Of a DNA stretch of 64,000 bases, positions 1-9,145 are shown one piece after another. The notes beneath the pieces were generated by a model, which saw nothing but the letters and a program-made list of their open reading frames with translations, did no database searches and was not told the DNA's origin. The position numbers and the translations under genes are program-made. Each line of letters starts with the position of its first letter. Positions within the stretch are counted from its first letter, which is position 1. Source of the DNA: Sinorhizobium sp. A49 (lineage in GTDB: Bacteria > Pseudomonadota > Alphaproteobacteria > Rhizobiales > Rhizobiaceae); contig NZ_MUNW01000049.1 in NCBI RefSeq assembly GCF_002002725.1, positions 1 through 64,000 of the forward strand, in the 5' to 3' direction.

Positions 1-107
1 TGAGGCGGAGCCACGGAGCCGGCGGGAGGTTTGCGACGGGCGCTGAGCCTGCGGTAGCCACAGCTGCAGCCGCGACCTTGGTTCCCGGCCGCGGCCCCTC
101 ACCCTAA

Positions 108-133
108 CCCTCTCCCCGCTTGCGGGGAGAGGG
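108..133. repeat. GC-rich palindromic intergenic repeat, copy 1
   Basis: Perfect 12-base arms (108-119 and 122-133) around a TT loop; the core reads TCTCCCCGC-TT-GCGGGGAGA. It is preceded by CCCTCACCCTAACC. From memory this is a common dispersed intergenic element of Rhizobium/Sinorhizobium genomes. A second version lies at 269-296. Confidence 0.7.
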
Positions 134-268
134 GACGTGGAAGACGGTTGCGTCGTGCGAGAGGAACGGCCGCGGCGACCAACCTTCTGCCAGCTGCTGG
201 AGAAGGGAACGTGAACTGCAACTCGCCGCTATTGCCTTGGCTGATGATGCGAGCGGGTGCGAACAGTC

Positions 269-296
269 CCTTCTCCCCGCCAAGGCGGGGAGAAGG
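269..296. repeat. GC-rich palindromic intergenic repeat, copy 2
   Basis: Perfect 13-base arms (269-281 and 284-296) around an AA loop, core TTCTCCCCGCC-AA-GGCGGGGAGAA, followed by a GCAGGCGGATGAGGGGCGG tail. It is the same class of element as 108-133 with a different centre. Bases 1-389 hold no gene that I can support apart from these two elements and the ribosome binding site of the next gene. Confidence 0.7.
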
Positions 297-389
297 TGCC
301 GGCAGGCGGATGAGGGGCGGGTTCCCTCAGGCGAGCAGCTACACCACGACTGAAACACGGACGACAACACGAGACGAGGAGACAGGACG

Positions 390-1571
390 ATGGCAATCGA
401 GGGAACGAGCGAGAAACGCGAGCGGCGGATCAGGCTCGGCATGGTCGGCGGCGGCTCGGGCGCCTTCATCGGCGCGGTGCACCGCATTGCCGCCCGGCTC
501 GACGATCACTACGAGCTGGTGGCCGGCGCCCTGTCGTCGACACCGGACAAGGCCGAAAGCTCCGGCCGCGAACTCGGGCTCGATCCGTCGCGGGTCTATT
601 CCGACTTCAAGCAGATGGCGATCCGCGAGGCCAAGCTGAAGGACGGTATCGAGGCGGTGGCGATCGTCACCCCCAACCACGTGCATTATGCCGCGGCCAA
701 GGAGTTTCTGAAGCGCGGCATCCATGTGATCTGCGACAAGCCGCTGACCTCGACGCTGTCGGATGCGAAGAAGCTGAAGAAGGCGGCCGACGACAGCGAT
801 GCGCTGTTCGTGCTTACCCACAACTACACCGGCTATCCGATGGTGCGCCAGGCGCGCGAGATGATCGCCAATGGCGACATCGGCGCTGTCAGGCTGGTGC
901 AGATGGAATATCCGCAGGACTGGCTGACGGAGAATATCGAGCAGTCGGGCCAGAAGCAGGCGGCCTGGCGTACCGATCCGGCCCGCTCGGGCGCCGGCGG
1001 CTCGACCGGCGACATCGGCACCCACGCCTATAATCTCGGCGCCTTCGTCTCCGGGCTGGAGCTCGAAGAACTGGCCGCCGATCTCGACAGCTTCGTGCCG
1101 GGCCGAAAGCTCGACGACAATGCCCATGTGATGATGCGTTTCAAGGCGAAGGACGGCGAGCGGGCGAAGGGGCTCTTGTGGTGCAGCCAGGTAGCGCCCG
1201 GCCACGAGAACGGGCTGATGGTGCGTGTCTATGGCACCAAGGGCGGGCTCGAATGGACGCAGAAGGATCCGAACTATCTGTGGTACACGCCGTTCGGTGA
1301 GCCGAAACGGCTGATCACAAGGGCGGGTGCGGGCTCCGGCCCGACCGCTGCCCGCGTCAGCCGCGTTCCCTCCGGTCATCCCGAGGGCTATCTCGAGGGC
1401 TTTGCCAATATCTACACGGAAGCGGCCCGGGCGATCTTCGCCAAGCGCCGCGGTGAGGCGATCGATCCCGCCATCACCTATCCGACCATCGACGACGGCA
1501 TGAAGGGCATGGCCTTCGTCGATGCCTGCGTCCAGTCGTCAAAACGAAACGGGGCGTGGGTAAAGGTGTAG
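390..1571 (+). CDS. Gfo/Idh/MocA family NAD(P)-dependent oxidoreductase
   Basis: A 393-residue cytoplasmic dehydrogenase. The N-terminal Rossmann fold has GMVGGGSG at residues 17-24, the family lysine motif is CDKPL at 116-120, and the substrate-side GDIGTHAYN (207-215) contains the catalytic aspartate and histidine. The length is normal for family members that act on inositols and sugars. A GAGGAG-like ribosome binding site lies about 8 bases before the ATG. It is a single gene, not in an operon: palindromic repeats precede it and a dispersed element follows. The substrate cannot be read from the sequence; inositol or sugar oxidation is only the family expectation. Confidence 0.85.
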   Translation: MAIEGTSEKRERRIRLGMVGGGSGAFIGAVHRIAARLDDHYELVAGALSSTPDKAESSGRELGLDPSRVYSDFKQMAIREAKLKDGIEAVAIVTPNHVHYAAAKEFLKRGIHVICDKPLTSTLSDAKKLKKAADDSDALFVLTHNYTGYPMVRQAREMIANGDIGAVRLVQMEYPQDWLTENIEQSGQKQAAWRTDPARSGAGGSTGDIGTHAYNLGAFVSGLELEELAADLDSFVPGRKLDDNAHVMMRFKAKDGERAKGLLWCSQVAPGHENGLMVRVYGTKGGLEWTQKDPNYLWYTPFGEPKRLITRAGAGSGPTAARVSRVPSGHPEGYLEGFANIYTEAARAIFAKRRGEAIDPAITYPTIDDGMKGMAFVDACVQSSKRNGAWVKV

Positions 1572-1579
1572 GACCCACA

Positions 1580-1680
1580 GCGCCGCGCGTCTTTTCATAC
1601 ACGGAAGGTCGTTGCAGCACTTCGAATTGCTGCATGTCTTTATTCTTGCACCGGATTCGATGTAGCGAAACATGCAGTCA
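1580..1680. repeat. Dispersed Rhizobiales intergenic stem-loop element
   Basis: Begins with CAGCGCCGCGCGTCTTTTCA and contains a stem made from CTGCATGT (1630-1637) and ACATGCAG (1670-1677). I recall very similar sequences (GAATTGCTGCATGTCTT followed later by GAAACATGCAG) downstream of many rhizobial genes. It may end the transcript of the upstream oxidoreductase or encode a short structured RNA. The rest of the gap (1681-1939) shows nothing supportable. Confidence 0.5.
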
Positions 1681-1939
1681 TGTGCCCTGAAATCGGGGCC
1701 GTCGCGTCTTGCGCGACGGCTGGTGGCCTCAGGCAGCGGCCGGCTGTCTCGGCCGTCTTCACCGAATATCTGGTCCAGCCTGGATGCAATCGACCAGAGC
1801 TGAGCAACGTCTACTGCCATCGACGCCGTCAGATGCGAGCTTGTGCCTTTGTGCCGGTGCGCGTCACTTCGCCAAATGCCCCTAGAGCAAGTGGCGTTGA
1901 TCGCTACGACGATGATCATGAAACTCTGTCGTGCTTATC

Positions 1940-3253
1940 TCAGCGGGCACATCCTTGCGCCGTCGGGTTTGTCCGGTCGCATCCTTTCGCCGTCGCCGCA
2001 CGATTGTTGTTTCTTGCAGCAGCCCCTGCGAGGTGGTCGGCATAGTTGTCGCGGGTGTTCTGATCGACGACGGCGACAGGTGCCGCAAGAACCAGACCTG
2101 CAGCGTTGCCGACGGCCGCGGCCGTTCCGGTCGTTGCGACAAGGATCTTGTCGCCGAAGCCGACCCGGCTGTCGGTCAGCGTCTGGCCGTCGGAAATGCG
2201 CGAGCCGATAAGGCGAACGATCTCCGGTGATTCCGCGAACTTGCCGTGATTGAGGCGGTCGCCTGCCTTTATCTTCGTCAGGTCGATCACAGTAATCTCG
2301 TTGTCCTCGAGTTCCTTCTTGTAGGGTTCCTGCTCCGGGTCGATTGCTCCGAGCCGAGACACGTCACCCCAGACCCGGCGCGAGACAGCGAGGGCACGGT
2401 CGTCACGGGAAACGAACAGTGTGAAGTTCGGGTGCTTCTTGCCCATGTCCTCGATCTGCTGACGGAAGACGTCGACGTCGACATCGGGGGCCGCCAGCAT
2501 GACGTTCTTGAACTTTGCTGGCAGTTCGCCATTGCGGATCGCCATCTGGCGCAACGCCTCCAGCGCCAGCCAGTTGCCCATGGAGTGCGCGAGGATCGAG
2601 ACCTCCTTCACTTCCGGGTCGCGGTAGAGGTACTGAAACAGGTTCTCCAGCGCATTGCGGGTGTAGTTGGCACTCTCGCGATCGTAGCCGTAGGCAAGCA
2701 GGCTTCCGCGTGAGGGCCACGTCACCAGGATGGGCGCGCTGTGGACGCCGGAATCGTGGACGATCTGGGCGAAGCGATAAACGGAATCTTCGAAGCGATT
2801 GTTGAAGCCGTGAACGAAGACGAGAACGCTTCTGTCAGGGGTTTTGCGAACGCTTGCGCTCAACCACGCCTTCGCGCCGGGCATGTCGAGACCGTCCGCC
2901 TTCAGCGTCGCAAAGTCGGTTGCCGGATTGGGCGGCAGCCGTTTCGGCCAGGCAACTTCGCCGGCCTTGCGCACGGTGTCCGGGGGAATGGAAACGGTCA
3001 TGTCGACGAAGGTGGCCGCCAGGGCGCGTTCCCCGTTGTACATTTCGCCAGGATTGGCCGAGCGGCTGCGTGTCGTGGTGATTAGCATGTTGACACGGCT
3101 CGAACCTGGAGAGGTATCGGCGACCGGGGTCAGCACGCCTTTGGGATGCCCGCCACATGCGGCCAGCACAAAGACAAGCATGGCGACGATTGCGCCGGTT
3201 CGAAATCGTTCAGGAGGTGCGTCGCTCCTCCTGCCGTCAGTGTTCCGGCTCAT
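1940..3253 (-). CDS. Alpha/beta hydrolase lipoprotein (DUF900 family)
   Basis: 437 residues. A basic N-terminus leads to a hydrophobic stretch ending in LAAC, with Cys33 as the likely lipidated residue, so the protein is probably anchored in an envelope membrane. The hydrolase part carries VFVHGFNN (oxyanion region) and a nucleophile elbow LAHSMGN, the DUF900 variant of GxSxG. The segment ITTTRSRSANPGEMYNGERA is also typical of DUF900. The C-terminus is alanine- and asparagine-rich and low in complexity. The gene is transcribed alone, towards the oxidoreductase. The substrate is unknown. The function call rests on the fold motifs; lipid anchoring is inferred from the lipobox. Confidence 0.8.
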   Translation of the reverse strand: MSRNTDGRRSDAPPERFRTGAIVAMLVFVLAACGGHPKGVLTPVADTSPGSSRVNMLITTTRSRSANPGEMYNGERALAATFVDMTVSIPPDTVRKAGEVAWPKRLPPNPATDFATLKADGLDMPGAKAWLSASVRKTPDRSVLVFVHGFNNRFEDSVYRFAQIVHDSGVHSAPILVTWPSRGSLLAYGYDRESANYTRNALENLFQYLYRDPEVKEVSILAHSMGNWLALEALRQMAIRNGELPAKFKNVMLAAPDVDVDVFRQQIEDMGKKHPNFTLFVSRDDRALAVSRRVWGDVSRLGAIDPEQEPYKKELEDNEITVIDLTKIKAGDRLNHGKFAESPEIVRLIGSRISDGQTLTDSRVGFGDKILVATTGTAAAVGNAAGLVLAAPVAVVDQNTRDNYADHLAGAAARNNNRAATAKGCDRTNPTAQGCAR

Positions 3254-3663
3254 TCATTCCCCCTGTCAAAGCGCAGTGCAAGCAGTCCCCAGCCGGCTTC
3301 CCGTCTTGTTTCCGGGATGCTAATGCACGGAGCAGTTACAATGCAAGTGCGCCGACGCCCGCTGCGGCGGAACGGTGCCCGGTTTCGCAGAGGTGGTTGC
3401 GGGGGCAACACGCTGCGGCAAGGCGATCGCGCTCTTGCCGTCGCAACGCGCAGACGTTGCGGCATTCGGGCGACGTTGGTGATCACCTCAGTAAAGCCCC
3501 AATCACCGGTTACCCCTCTATCGTCATTCTCAGGCTCATCTGGCTTTTCGCTGCGGCGGCGACCGCAGGTCTGCCAACGCGCCCGGTTATCGACCCCTCC
3601 ATGGGCAATATGGTCCTTGTCCTGTTTGAGGACAGGCCGGCGCGAGTGAGGAGCGAGGTTCCT
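3254..3663. other. Intergenic region, no supported gene
   Basis: The 410 bases between the DUF900 gene and the small gene at 3664 are open in one frame on the plus strand, but the translation before residue 1 of the 79-residue protein is Arg/Ser-rich and shadow-like. No repeat or RNA was recognised. The promoters of the two divergent genes should lie here. Confidence 0.4.
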
Positions 3664-3903
3664 ATGCGTGGAATTCCCGACGACATGCTTGCCGCCTTGA
3701 GCAAGGCGGAAGTCTCCATGCTTTGGCGCGTCTTTGAGACGGTGTGTATCGAGTACGACATTCCGAGAGAGGGCGAGCAGATCCAGCATCTCGCCCGATT
3801 TCTCATGAGCGAATTTCGTCGGCCTTTGGACGAGGAAGCGCTGCTGGTCGCGGCCGAGGCCTTTTACCGTCACCACGACGGCAAATATGCAAAATCGGCC
3901 TAA
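3664..3903 (+). CDS. Small hypothetical protein (79 aa)
   Basis: The plus-strand open frame extends far upstream, but only the last 79 residues look protein-like: MRGIPDDMLAALSK followed by helix-rich, acidic sequence ending HHDGKYAKSA. The ATG at 3664 is preceded by a GAGGAGCGAGG-type purine run. No signal peptide or membrane segment is present and no family was recognised. Its alternating hydrophobic and charged pattern suggests a compact helical protein. Confidence 0.55.
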   Translation: MRGIPDDMLAALSKAEVSMLWRVFETVCIEYDIPREGEQIQHLARFLMSEFRRPLDEEALLVAAEAFYRHHDGKYAKSA

Positions 3904-3988
3904 GGCCGCAATTTTATTGGCCATGGCGACGCCGGTTGCCAGCGATCCGGGCCGTTATCGCATTGAAACGCAACCAAGGGAGAAAACC

Positions 3989-4111
3989 ATGAAGCCATCT
4001 GTCGGAAGCTTCGGATACCAGTTCAGGCTCCTTGATTTCACGGTCCGATCGTCGCTGGCAATCGTGCTCGGTGTCGTCGGCTGTGTCACCTTCTACGGTG
4101 CCTTCTGGTAA
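3989..4111 (+). CDS. Small single-pass membrane protein (40 aa)
   Basis: Starts at ATG 3989 behind a strong AAGGGAGAA ribosome binding site. The 40-residue product has a polar N-terminal half (MKPSVGSFGYQFRLLDFT) and one hydrophobic segment (LAIVLGVVGCVTFYGAFW) that could span the membrane at the C-terminus. It lies 85 bases after the 79-residue gene on the same strand. No family was recognised; the support is the start context and composition. Confidence 0.5.
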   Translation: MKPSVGSFGYQFRLLDFTVRSSLAIVLGVVGCVTFYGAFW

Positions 4112-4136
4112 CGGACCGTCCCGGAAGGCTGGCCGC

Positions 4137-4862
4137 TCAGAGCAGCAGTCCGAGGACAATCGCGGCGATGGCTGAGGTCAATATGCCGTTAAGCGCCATG
4201 GCAAGGCCCGAAAACGTGCCCGCAATTTCATTGACCTGAAAGGCCCGCGCGGTACCGATACCGTGCGAGGTCAGGCCGGCGGCAAACCCGCGTGCGGCAT
4301 AGTTCTTGATGCGTAGCAGGTTCATCAGCGGCGTGACGATGATGGCCCCCAGTACCCCGGTGAAAATGACGAGAAGCGCTGTCAGGGCCGGATCGCCGCC
4401 AAGCTGCTGCGAGATGCCGACAGCGATGCCCGCCGTTGCCGATTTCGGCGCCAGCGATATGGCGACGCTGTCGGGTGCGCCGAGCAGGAGGGCGACGCCG
4501 GTCGCACAGACGATTGCCGTCAGGCTTCCGGCGACAAGCGCAACGATGACGGGCACGAAGTTCTGCCGGATCAGCGTCCGGTTTCGGTAAAGTGGAACGG
4601 CGAGAGCGACCGTTGCAGGCCCGAGCGCGAAATGTACGAACTGCGCCCCGTCGAAATAGGCCGAATAGGATGTGCCGGTGGCCGTCAGTATCAGGACCAC
4701 CAGGGCGACCGAAATCAGGACCGGATTGACGATCGGGTTGAAGCCGCTCGCCGCCGCGAGCCGCTGGGCGGCGATATAGGCGCCGATCGTCACGGTCAGC
4801 CACAGAAGCGGGCTGGTCGAGAGATAGACCCAGAGCTCGAAGACGCGGCCGCTAGTGTCCAT
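4137..4862 (-). CDS. lrgB: LrgB/CidB family membrane protein
   Basis: 241 residues with multiple hydrophobic segments. Diagnostic LrgB motifs are present: LAPKSATAGIAVGIS in the middle and GLTSHGIGTARAFQ near the C-terminus. In Gram-positive bacteria this family works with LrgA/CidA in murein hydrolase control and programmed lysis; plant and bacterial relatives also transport glycolate or pyruvate-like acids. It overlaps the upstream lrgA by 11 bases, so the two are translationally coupled. Which role applies here is not visible. Confidence 0.9.
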   Translation of the reverse strand: MDTSGRVFELWVYLSTSPLLWLTVTIGAYIAAQRLAAASGFNPIVNPVLISVALVVLILTATGTSYSAYFDGAQFVHFALGPATVALAVPLYRNRTLIRQNFVPVIVALVAGSLTAIVCATGVALLLGAPDSVAISLAPKSATAGIAVGISQQLGGDPALTALLVIFTGVLGAIIVTPLMNLLRIKNYAARGFAAGLTSHGIGTARAFQVNEIAGTFSGLAMALNGILTSAIAAIVLGLLL

Positions 4863-5238
4863 CGCCAGCTCCTTCTGCGCCCGACAGCTTGCTCGCGAGC
4901 AGGAACGCGCCCACCGTCACCATCAGGGTTACAATGGTCGACACCACGACGGCAATGACGATCGTGCCGGCGTATTCGTAGATCAGCCGGTAGTTCTGCA
5001 TCACCCCGACGCCAAGCGGCACGAACAGCACGCCGAGGTTCTTGAGCAGGGTGTCCGCCACGCCGTTGACGCGGGTGTGAGCAGCGCCATCTTCCGATCC
5101 GGTCCGCCTGTCGGCAAGCCAGAGATAGCCGAGCAGAAGCACGATGCCGAGTGCGGGAGCGGGCATGCTCAGGTCGAGGGTTCTGACAACGATCTCGCCG
5201 ACCAGTTGGCAGACCAGTATGACAAACAATCCTTCCAT
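4852..5238 (-). CDS. lrgA: LrgA/CidA family holin-like membrane protein
   Basis: 128 residues from ATG 5238 (MEGLFVILVCQLVGE), chosen over the in-frame ATG at 5289 because GGGAGA lies correctly before it and the extra 17 residues are not family-like. Four hydrophobic segments and the family stretch MPAPALGIVLLLGYLW are present, followed by LFVPLGVGVM. It is the first gene of a two-gene lrgAB operon. LrgA is the small holin-like partner of LrgB. In proteobacteria the pair is often linked to export of small acids or to lysis control; the role here is inference. Confidence 0.88.
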   Translation of the reverse strand: MEGLFVILVCQLVGEIVVRTLDLSMPAPALGIVLLLGYLWLADRRTGSEDGAAHTRVNGVADTLLKNLGVLFVPLGVGVMQNYRLIYEYAGTIVIAVVVSTIVTLMVTVGAFLLASKLSGAEGAGDGH

Positions 5239-5352
5239 CGCCGTCTCCCGCATGGTCCGCGGGGAGATCCCCGCGGCGCATTTGCCCACATCAATCGGTG
5301 CTTCGTAGCCGAAATCCTTCCGCTAAGCCTACCCCATATTTTTCAACGCGTT

Positions 5353-6840
5353 TCAGTGGTGCGGGACCGCGACCGGGACCTCGTTGCCATTGCGGTCAAA
5401 GAGCTTTCCGTCGCGATAGTGGTCGCCGTCGCGCAGCGCGGAAATGTCCTGGTAGCGGATGATGCGCTCCGTGCCGGCGACGAACACCGACTGCTGGTCG
5501 GAGTTGCCGGCCTTGAAATGATTGAACAGGAGGTTCAGCGAGATCGCCATGATGGCTGAGGAGCTGATGCCGGAGTGGAAGATGGTTTCGAACCAGGCCG
5601 GGAAGTGATCGTAGAAATGCGGTGCCGCGATCGGGATCATGCCGAAGCCGATCGAGGTGGCGACGATGACCAGGTTCATGTTGTTGTGATAGTCGACCTT
5701 GGAGAGCGAGCGGATGCCGCTTGCCGCCACCGTGCCGAACAGCACGATACCGGCGCCGCCGAGCACGGCCGGCGGCACGGCAGCGATCACCCGTCCCATG
5801 ACCGGGAGAATGCCGAGCGTCACCAGAATGAGGCCGCCGGTGGCGACGGCATAGCGGCTCTTGATGCCGGTGACCGCCACCAAGCCGACGTTCTGGGCAA
5901 AGGCGCTCTGCGTGAACGAGCCGAAGATCGGGGCAAACAGGCTGGATATCATGTCGGCGCGCAAGCCATCACCCAGCCGCTTGGAATCGACCTTGGTGCC
6001 GATGATCTCGCCGACGGCGAGGATATCCGCCGATGTCTCGACCAGGATGACCAGGAGGACGATGAACATCGAGATGATCGCGGCGGCCGTAAAGACCGGC
6101 GCCCCGAAATGAAAGGGCGAGGGGAAGGCGAGGATCGGGCCTTCGGCCACCTTGGAAAAATCGGTCATCCCGAAGGCAAGCGCGATCAGCGTGCCGATGA
6201 CCATGGCAAGGAGGATGGACAGGCGCGATATGCTGGAGCTGCCGACCTTGCTCAGAAGCAGGACGGTGAGCAGGGTCACGGCGGCGAGACCGATATTGCC
6301 GACGCTGCCGAAATCCGGCGCGGTCGGATTGCCACCCATGGCCCAGCGGGCCGCGACCGGCATCAGCGTCAGGCCGATGGTGGTAATGACGATGCCGGTG
6401 ACGAGCGGCGGAAAGAACCGGGTGATGCGCGAGAAGATTGGTGTGATCGCCAAGCCCACGAGTGAGGCCACCATCACCGCGCCCATGACTGCCGGCAGTC
6501 CGCCGCCTTCGCGGCTGGTGACGATCGCGACCATGGTGGCGACACCGGCGAAAGAGACGCCTTGCACCAGCGGCAGCTGACAGCCGAAGAACGGAATACC
6601 GATCGTCTGCAGGATGGTCGCAAGGCCGCCTGCAAACAGCGACGCGGTGATCAGAAGGCCGATATCGGCGGGCGACAGGCCGGCGGCCTGACCGATGATC
6701 AGCGGGACGGCGACGATGCCGCCATACATGGTGAGCACGTGCTGGAGGCCGTAAACGAGGTTTGCGCCCGCGCCGAGGCGTTTGTCCTCCGGCCGCTCAA
6801 GTGTCCGTTCGTGGTGGTCGTTTCGATGCGAAACATCCAT
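5353..6840 (-). CDS. NCS2 family purine (uric acid/xanthine) permease
   Basis: 495 residues with about 14 hydrophobic segments. Nucleobase:cation symporter-2 landmarks: LQHVLTMYGG in helix 1, VETSADILAVGEI in helix 8, and the family signature QNVGLVAVTGIKSR. The glutamate in helix 8 and the signature asparagine line the purine site in XanQ/UacT-type permeases. A soluble C-terminal tail with REIIRYQDIS-like charged sequence follows. GGAGG lies just before the ATG. It is monocistronic. Uric acid or xanthine is the expected substrate; uracil is less likely because UraA relatives differ in these motifs. Confidence 0.85.
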   Translation of the reverse strand: MDVSHRNDHHERTLERPEDKRLGAGANLVYGLQHVLTMYGGIVAVPLIIGQAAGLSPADIGLLITASLFAGGLATILQTIGIPFFGCQLPLVQGVSFAGVATMVAIVTSREGGGLPAVMGAVMVASLVGLAITPIFSRITRFFPPLVTGIVITTIGLTLMPVAARWAMGGNPTAPDFGSVGNIGLAAVTLLTVLLLSKVGSSSISRLSILLAMVIGTLIALAFGMTDFSKVAEGPILAFPSPFHFGAPVFTAAAIISMFIVLLVILVETSADILAVGEIIGTKVDSKRLGDGLRADMISSLFAPIFGSFTQSAFAQNVGLVAVTGIKSRYAVATGGLILVTLGILPVMGRVIAAVPPAVLGGAGIVLFGTVAASGIRSLSKVDYHNNMNLVIVATSIGFGMIPIAAPHFYDHFPAWFETIFHSGISSSAIMAISLNLLFNHFKAGNSDQQSVFVAGTERIIRYQDISALRDGDHYRDGKLFDRNGNEVPVAVPHH

Positions 6841-7036
6841 GTGCCTCCTCCCAGATGCATGTTCAATTCAATCTGCGCGTCTCCTCAAACGCGATGAAGA
6901 ACTATAGGCCGAGATGTTGGGCACCATTGCATGCGGGTGATTTGAAGTTGTTTTCGGTTTGGCAGCGGTAATGCACGCGTCCGGAAACGAGTGGTTTGCG
7001 GTGAAAACAGACATGCCGGCACGCCAGGCAGCGCTG

Positions 7037-8035
7037 CTATTGCGACGCAGCCTGGACCACGGTGACAGCGATCATGTGGAAGACGTCATCGGCCGTGCAG
7101 CCGCGCGACAGATCGTTTGCGGGTTTGGCCAGCCCCTGAAGCACGGGGCCAATGGCGGTCGCTCCGCCGATGCGCTGGGCGATCTTGTAGCCGATATTGG
7201 CGGCATCGAGATTGGGAAACACGAACACATTTGCCTGCCCATGCAACGCGGAACTGGGCGCCTTCGCCGATGAGACGGCCTCGACAAATGCGCTGTCGAA
7301 CTGCAGTTCGCCGTCGATCAGCAGATCGGGGTTGGCGGCGCGGGCCATCTGCGTCGCCTCGACCACCTTGGAGACGCGGTCGTGTGTGGCGCTGCCATTG
7401 GTGGAGAAGGACAGCATTGCGACCTTCGCCCGGTCCCCGAGCAGCGCCTGATAGGACTGCGCCGACATGCGGGCGATATCGGCGAGGCCGGCGGCATCCG
7501 GATCGACGACGAGGCCGCAGTCGGAAAAGACGAAGGCACCCTTCTTGGCGTGGTGCGGCTGGCACAGCATCATCAGGAAGAAGCTGGAGACGAGACCGGC
7601 ATTCGGCGCGCGGCCGATGACCTGCAGGGCGGTGCGCACGGTATCGGCCGTGGTTGCCACCGCCCCGCCGATGGTGCCGTCGGCCTCGTCCTCGCGCACC
7701 ATCATCGCGGCAAAGGTGAGGTCCTCTCGAACTGCTTTCTCGGCCTTCTCCCGGTCGACGCCCTTGCTCCGGCGCAGCTCATGATATCCGGCCGCGAACC
7801 GCTCCGTCAGCGATGATGTCGCCGGATCTTCGATCCGAAAGTCGCCTTCATTGCCGCCATGCTCGCGCAGGCGCTCTGTGATGATGTCGTGCCGTCCGAT
7901 AAGCGTGATCTCGGCAATGCCTTCGGCGTGAGCGCGCAGCGCGGCGGCGACCACGCGCGCGTCCTCCCCCTCGGCAAGGACGATATGGCGCGGCGCTTTT
8001 CTTGCGGTTTCGATGATTTTGTCGAGCGGTTTCAT
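7037..8035 (-). CDS. pta: Phosphate acetyltransferase
   Basis: 332 residues, the short single-domain form of Pta without the N-terminal DRTGG region. Family motifs are visible: AMLSFSTNGSA, the IDGELQFDSA stretch, and near the C-terminus GPVLQGLAKPANDLSRGC. The enzyme converts acetyl phosphate and CoA to acetyl-CoA and phosphate. Its placement at the end of the taurine cluster fits: Xsc releases acetyl phosphate, which Pta feeds into central metabolism. Its first base is shared with the stop of the upstream yeiH-like gene, so the two are translationally coupled. Confidence 0.93.
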   Translation of the reverse strand: MKPLDKIIETARKAPRHIVLAEGEDARVVAAALRAHAEGIAEITLIGRHDIITERLREHGGNEGDFRIEDPATSSLTERFAAGYHELRRSKGVDREKAEKAVREDLTFAAMMVREDEADGTIGGAVATTADTVRTALQVIGRAPNAGLVSSFFLMMLCQPHHAKKGAFVFSDCGLVVDPDAAGLADIARMSAQSYQALLGDRAKVAMLSFSTNGSATHDRVSKVVEATQMARAANPDLLIDGELQFDSAFVEAVSSAKAPSSALHGQANVFVFPNLDAANIGYKIAQRIGGATAIGPVLQGLAKPANDLSRGCTADDVFHMIAVTVVQAASQ

Positions 8036-9072
8036 CAGAGATGCCCCAGATAGTGCATGCCGGCGAGAATGAAGACACCGAGGAAGATGGTTTCGGCAAC
8101 GATGAGCGCGACCGCGTCGCCGCCGACATCGAGCACGCGCCGCAGCGACGTCTTCATGCCGACGGCGACGATGCCCGCCAAAAGCGCCCAGCGCGATGCC
8201 TCCATGCCGAGTTCGGCGACGGCGGCGGGCACCATCCCGCCGGAGTTCATGCCGGCAAGGATCAGGAAGGCGACGACGAAGCCCGGCAGCAAAGGCGGGT
8301 GCTTGCCGGCCTCGACCCCTTCCTGGGGGACGTTTCGAAGCGCGATCGAAAAGATGAGCACGACGGGCGCCAGCATCGTCACGCGGATGAGCTTGACCAG
8401 CGTTGCCGTTTCGCCGGCTTCTGGTGACACGGAAAAGCCGGCGCCGACCACCTGTGCCACGTCATGGATCGTGCCGCCGAAGAAGATGCCGGTGCCGCGC
8501 GCGTCCAGGCCGAACGATTGCGCGAGGATGGGATAGCCGATCATTGCAAGGGTGCTGAGAACAGTCACCGACAGCACGGTGAAGATCAGGTTGCGCTCGG
8601 AAAACTCGTTCTTGGGCAGGACGGCGGCAATCGCCATGGCAGCGGAAGCGCCGCAGATTGCAACCGCACCGCTGGTCAGAAGCGCAAGCCGCCAACCTCT
8701 GCCGAGGATCTTGGCGGCCGCCAGGCCGAACAGGATCGTCGCTGCGATCGCTGCCACCAGCAGCAGGATGGTGCCGCTGCCGAGCCCTATCAGGAGATCG
8801 ACGCTGATGCGCATGCCGAGAAGGGCGACGCCGATCCTGAGGATCTTCTTTGCCGAAAGCTCGATGCCGGCGACGCACCGGCCTTCTTCGGAAAGAAAGT
8901 GGAAGGCGATGCCGAGCAGCAGGGCCATCAGCATGGCGGGGGCGCCATAATGATCCGACAGGAACTGTGCCGCCATGGCGACGGCTGCCGTCACCAAGAG
9001 GCCGGGGCCATAGGTCGACAGGGCCGCAGGCAGCCATTGAAACCGCCGCGTCGTTTCGGATACCGCACTCAT
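8035..9072 (-). CDS. YeiH-family putative sulfate/sulfite exporter
   Basis: 345 residues from ATG 9072. The longer frame to 9111 is rejected because its first codons fall inside a perfect 15-base-arm hairpin. The protein has about ten hydrophobic segments and the UPF0324/YeiH motifs GAVAICGASAAMAIAAVLP and GTIHDVAQVVGAG. It lies between xsc and pta in the same direction. Xsc releases sulfite stoichiometrically, so export of sulfite or sulfate is the likely job. That role is inferred from context; the family is otherwise poorly defined biochemically. Confidence 0.82.
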   Translation of the reverse strand: MSAVSETTRRFQWLPAALSTYGPGLLVTAAVAMAAQFLSDHYGAPAMLMALLLGIAFHFLSEEGRCVAGIELSAKKILRIGVALLGMRISVDLLIGLGSGTILLLVAAIAATILFGLAAAKILGRGWRLALLTSGAVAICGASAAMAIAAVLPKNEFSERNLIFTVLSVTVLSTLAMIGYPILAQSFGLDARGTGIFFGGTIHDVAQVVGAGFSVSPEAGETATLVKLIRVTMLAPVVLIFSIALRNVPQEGVEAGKHPPLLPGFVVAFLILAGMNSGGMVPAAVAELGMEASRWALLAGIVAVGMKTSLRRVLDVGGDAVALIVAETIFLGVFILAGMHYLGHL

Positions 9073-9106
9073 GTCAAATTTCCCGTCTGAAATGCCAAAT
9101 CGGAGG

Positions 9107-9140
9107 CCCATGCCCGGCGACTGATGTCGCCGGGCATGGG
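9107..9140 (-). terminator. Intercistronic hairpin after xsc
   Basis: Perfect 15-base arms (9107-9121 and 9126-9140) with a four-base loop, starting 5 bases after the xsc stop codon. No T-tract follows on the minus strand, so it is more likely an RNA-stabilising or attenuating hairpin than a full terminator. It explains why yeiH should start at 9072. Confidence 0.7.
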
Positions 9141-9145
9141 GGATG

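Noticed and set aside
4137-5238. Toxin-antitoxin pair
   Set aside because: Motifs are those of LrgB and LrgA, a holin-like membrane pair.
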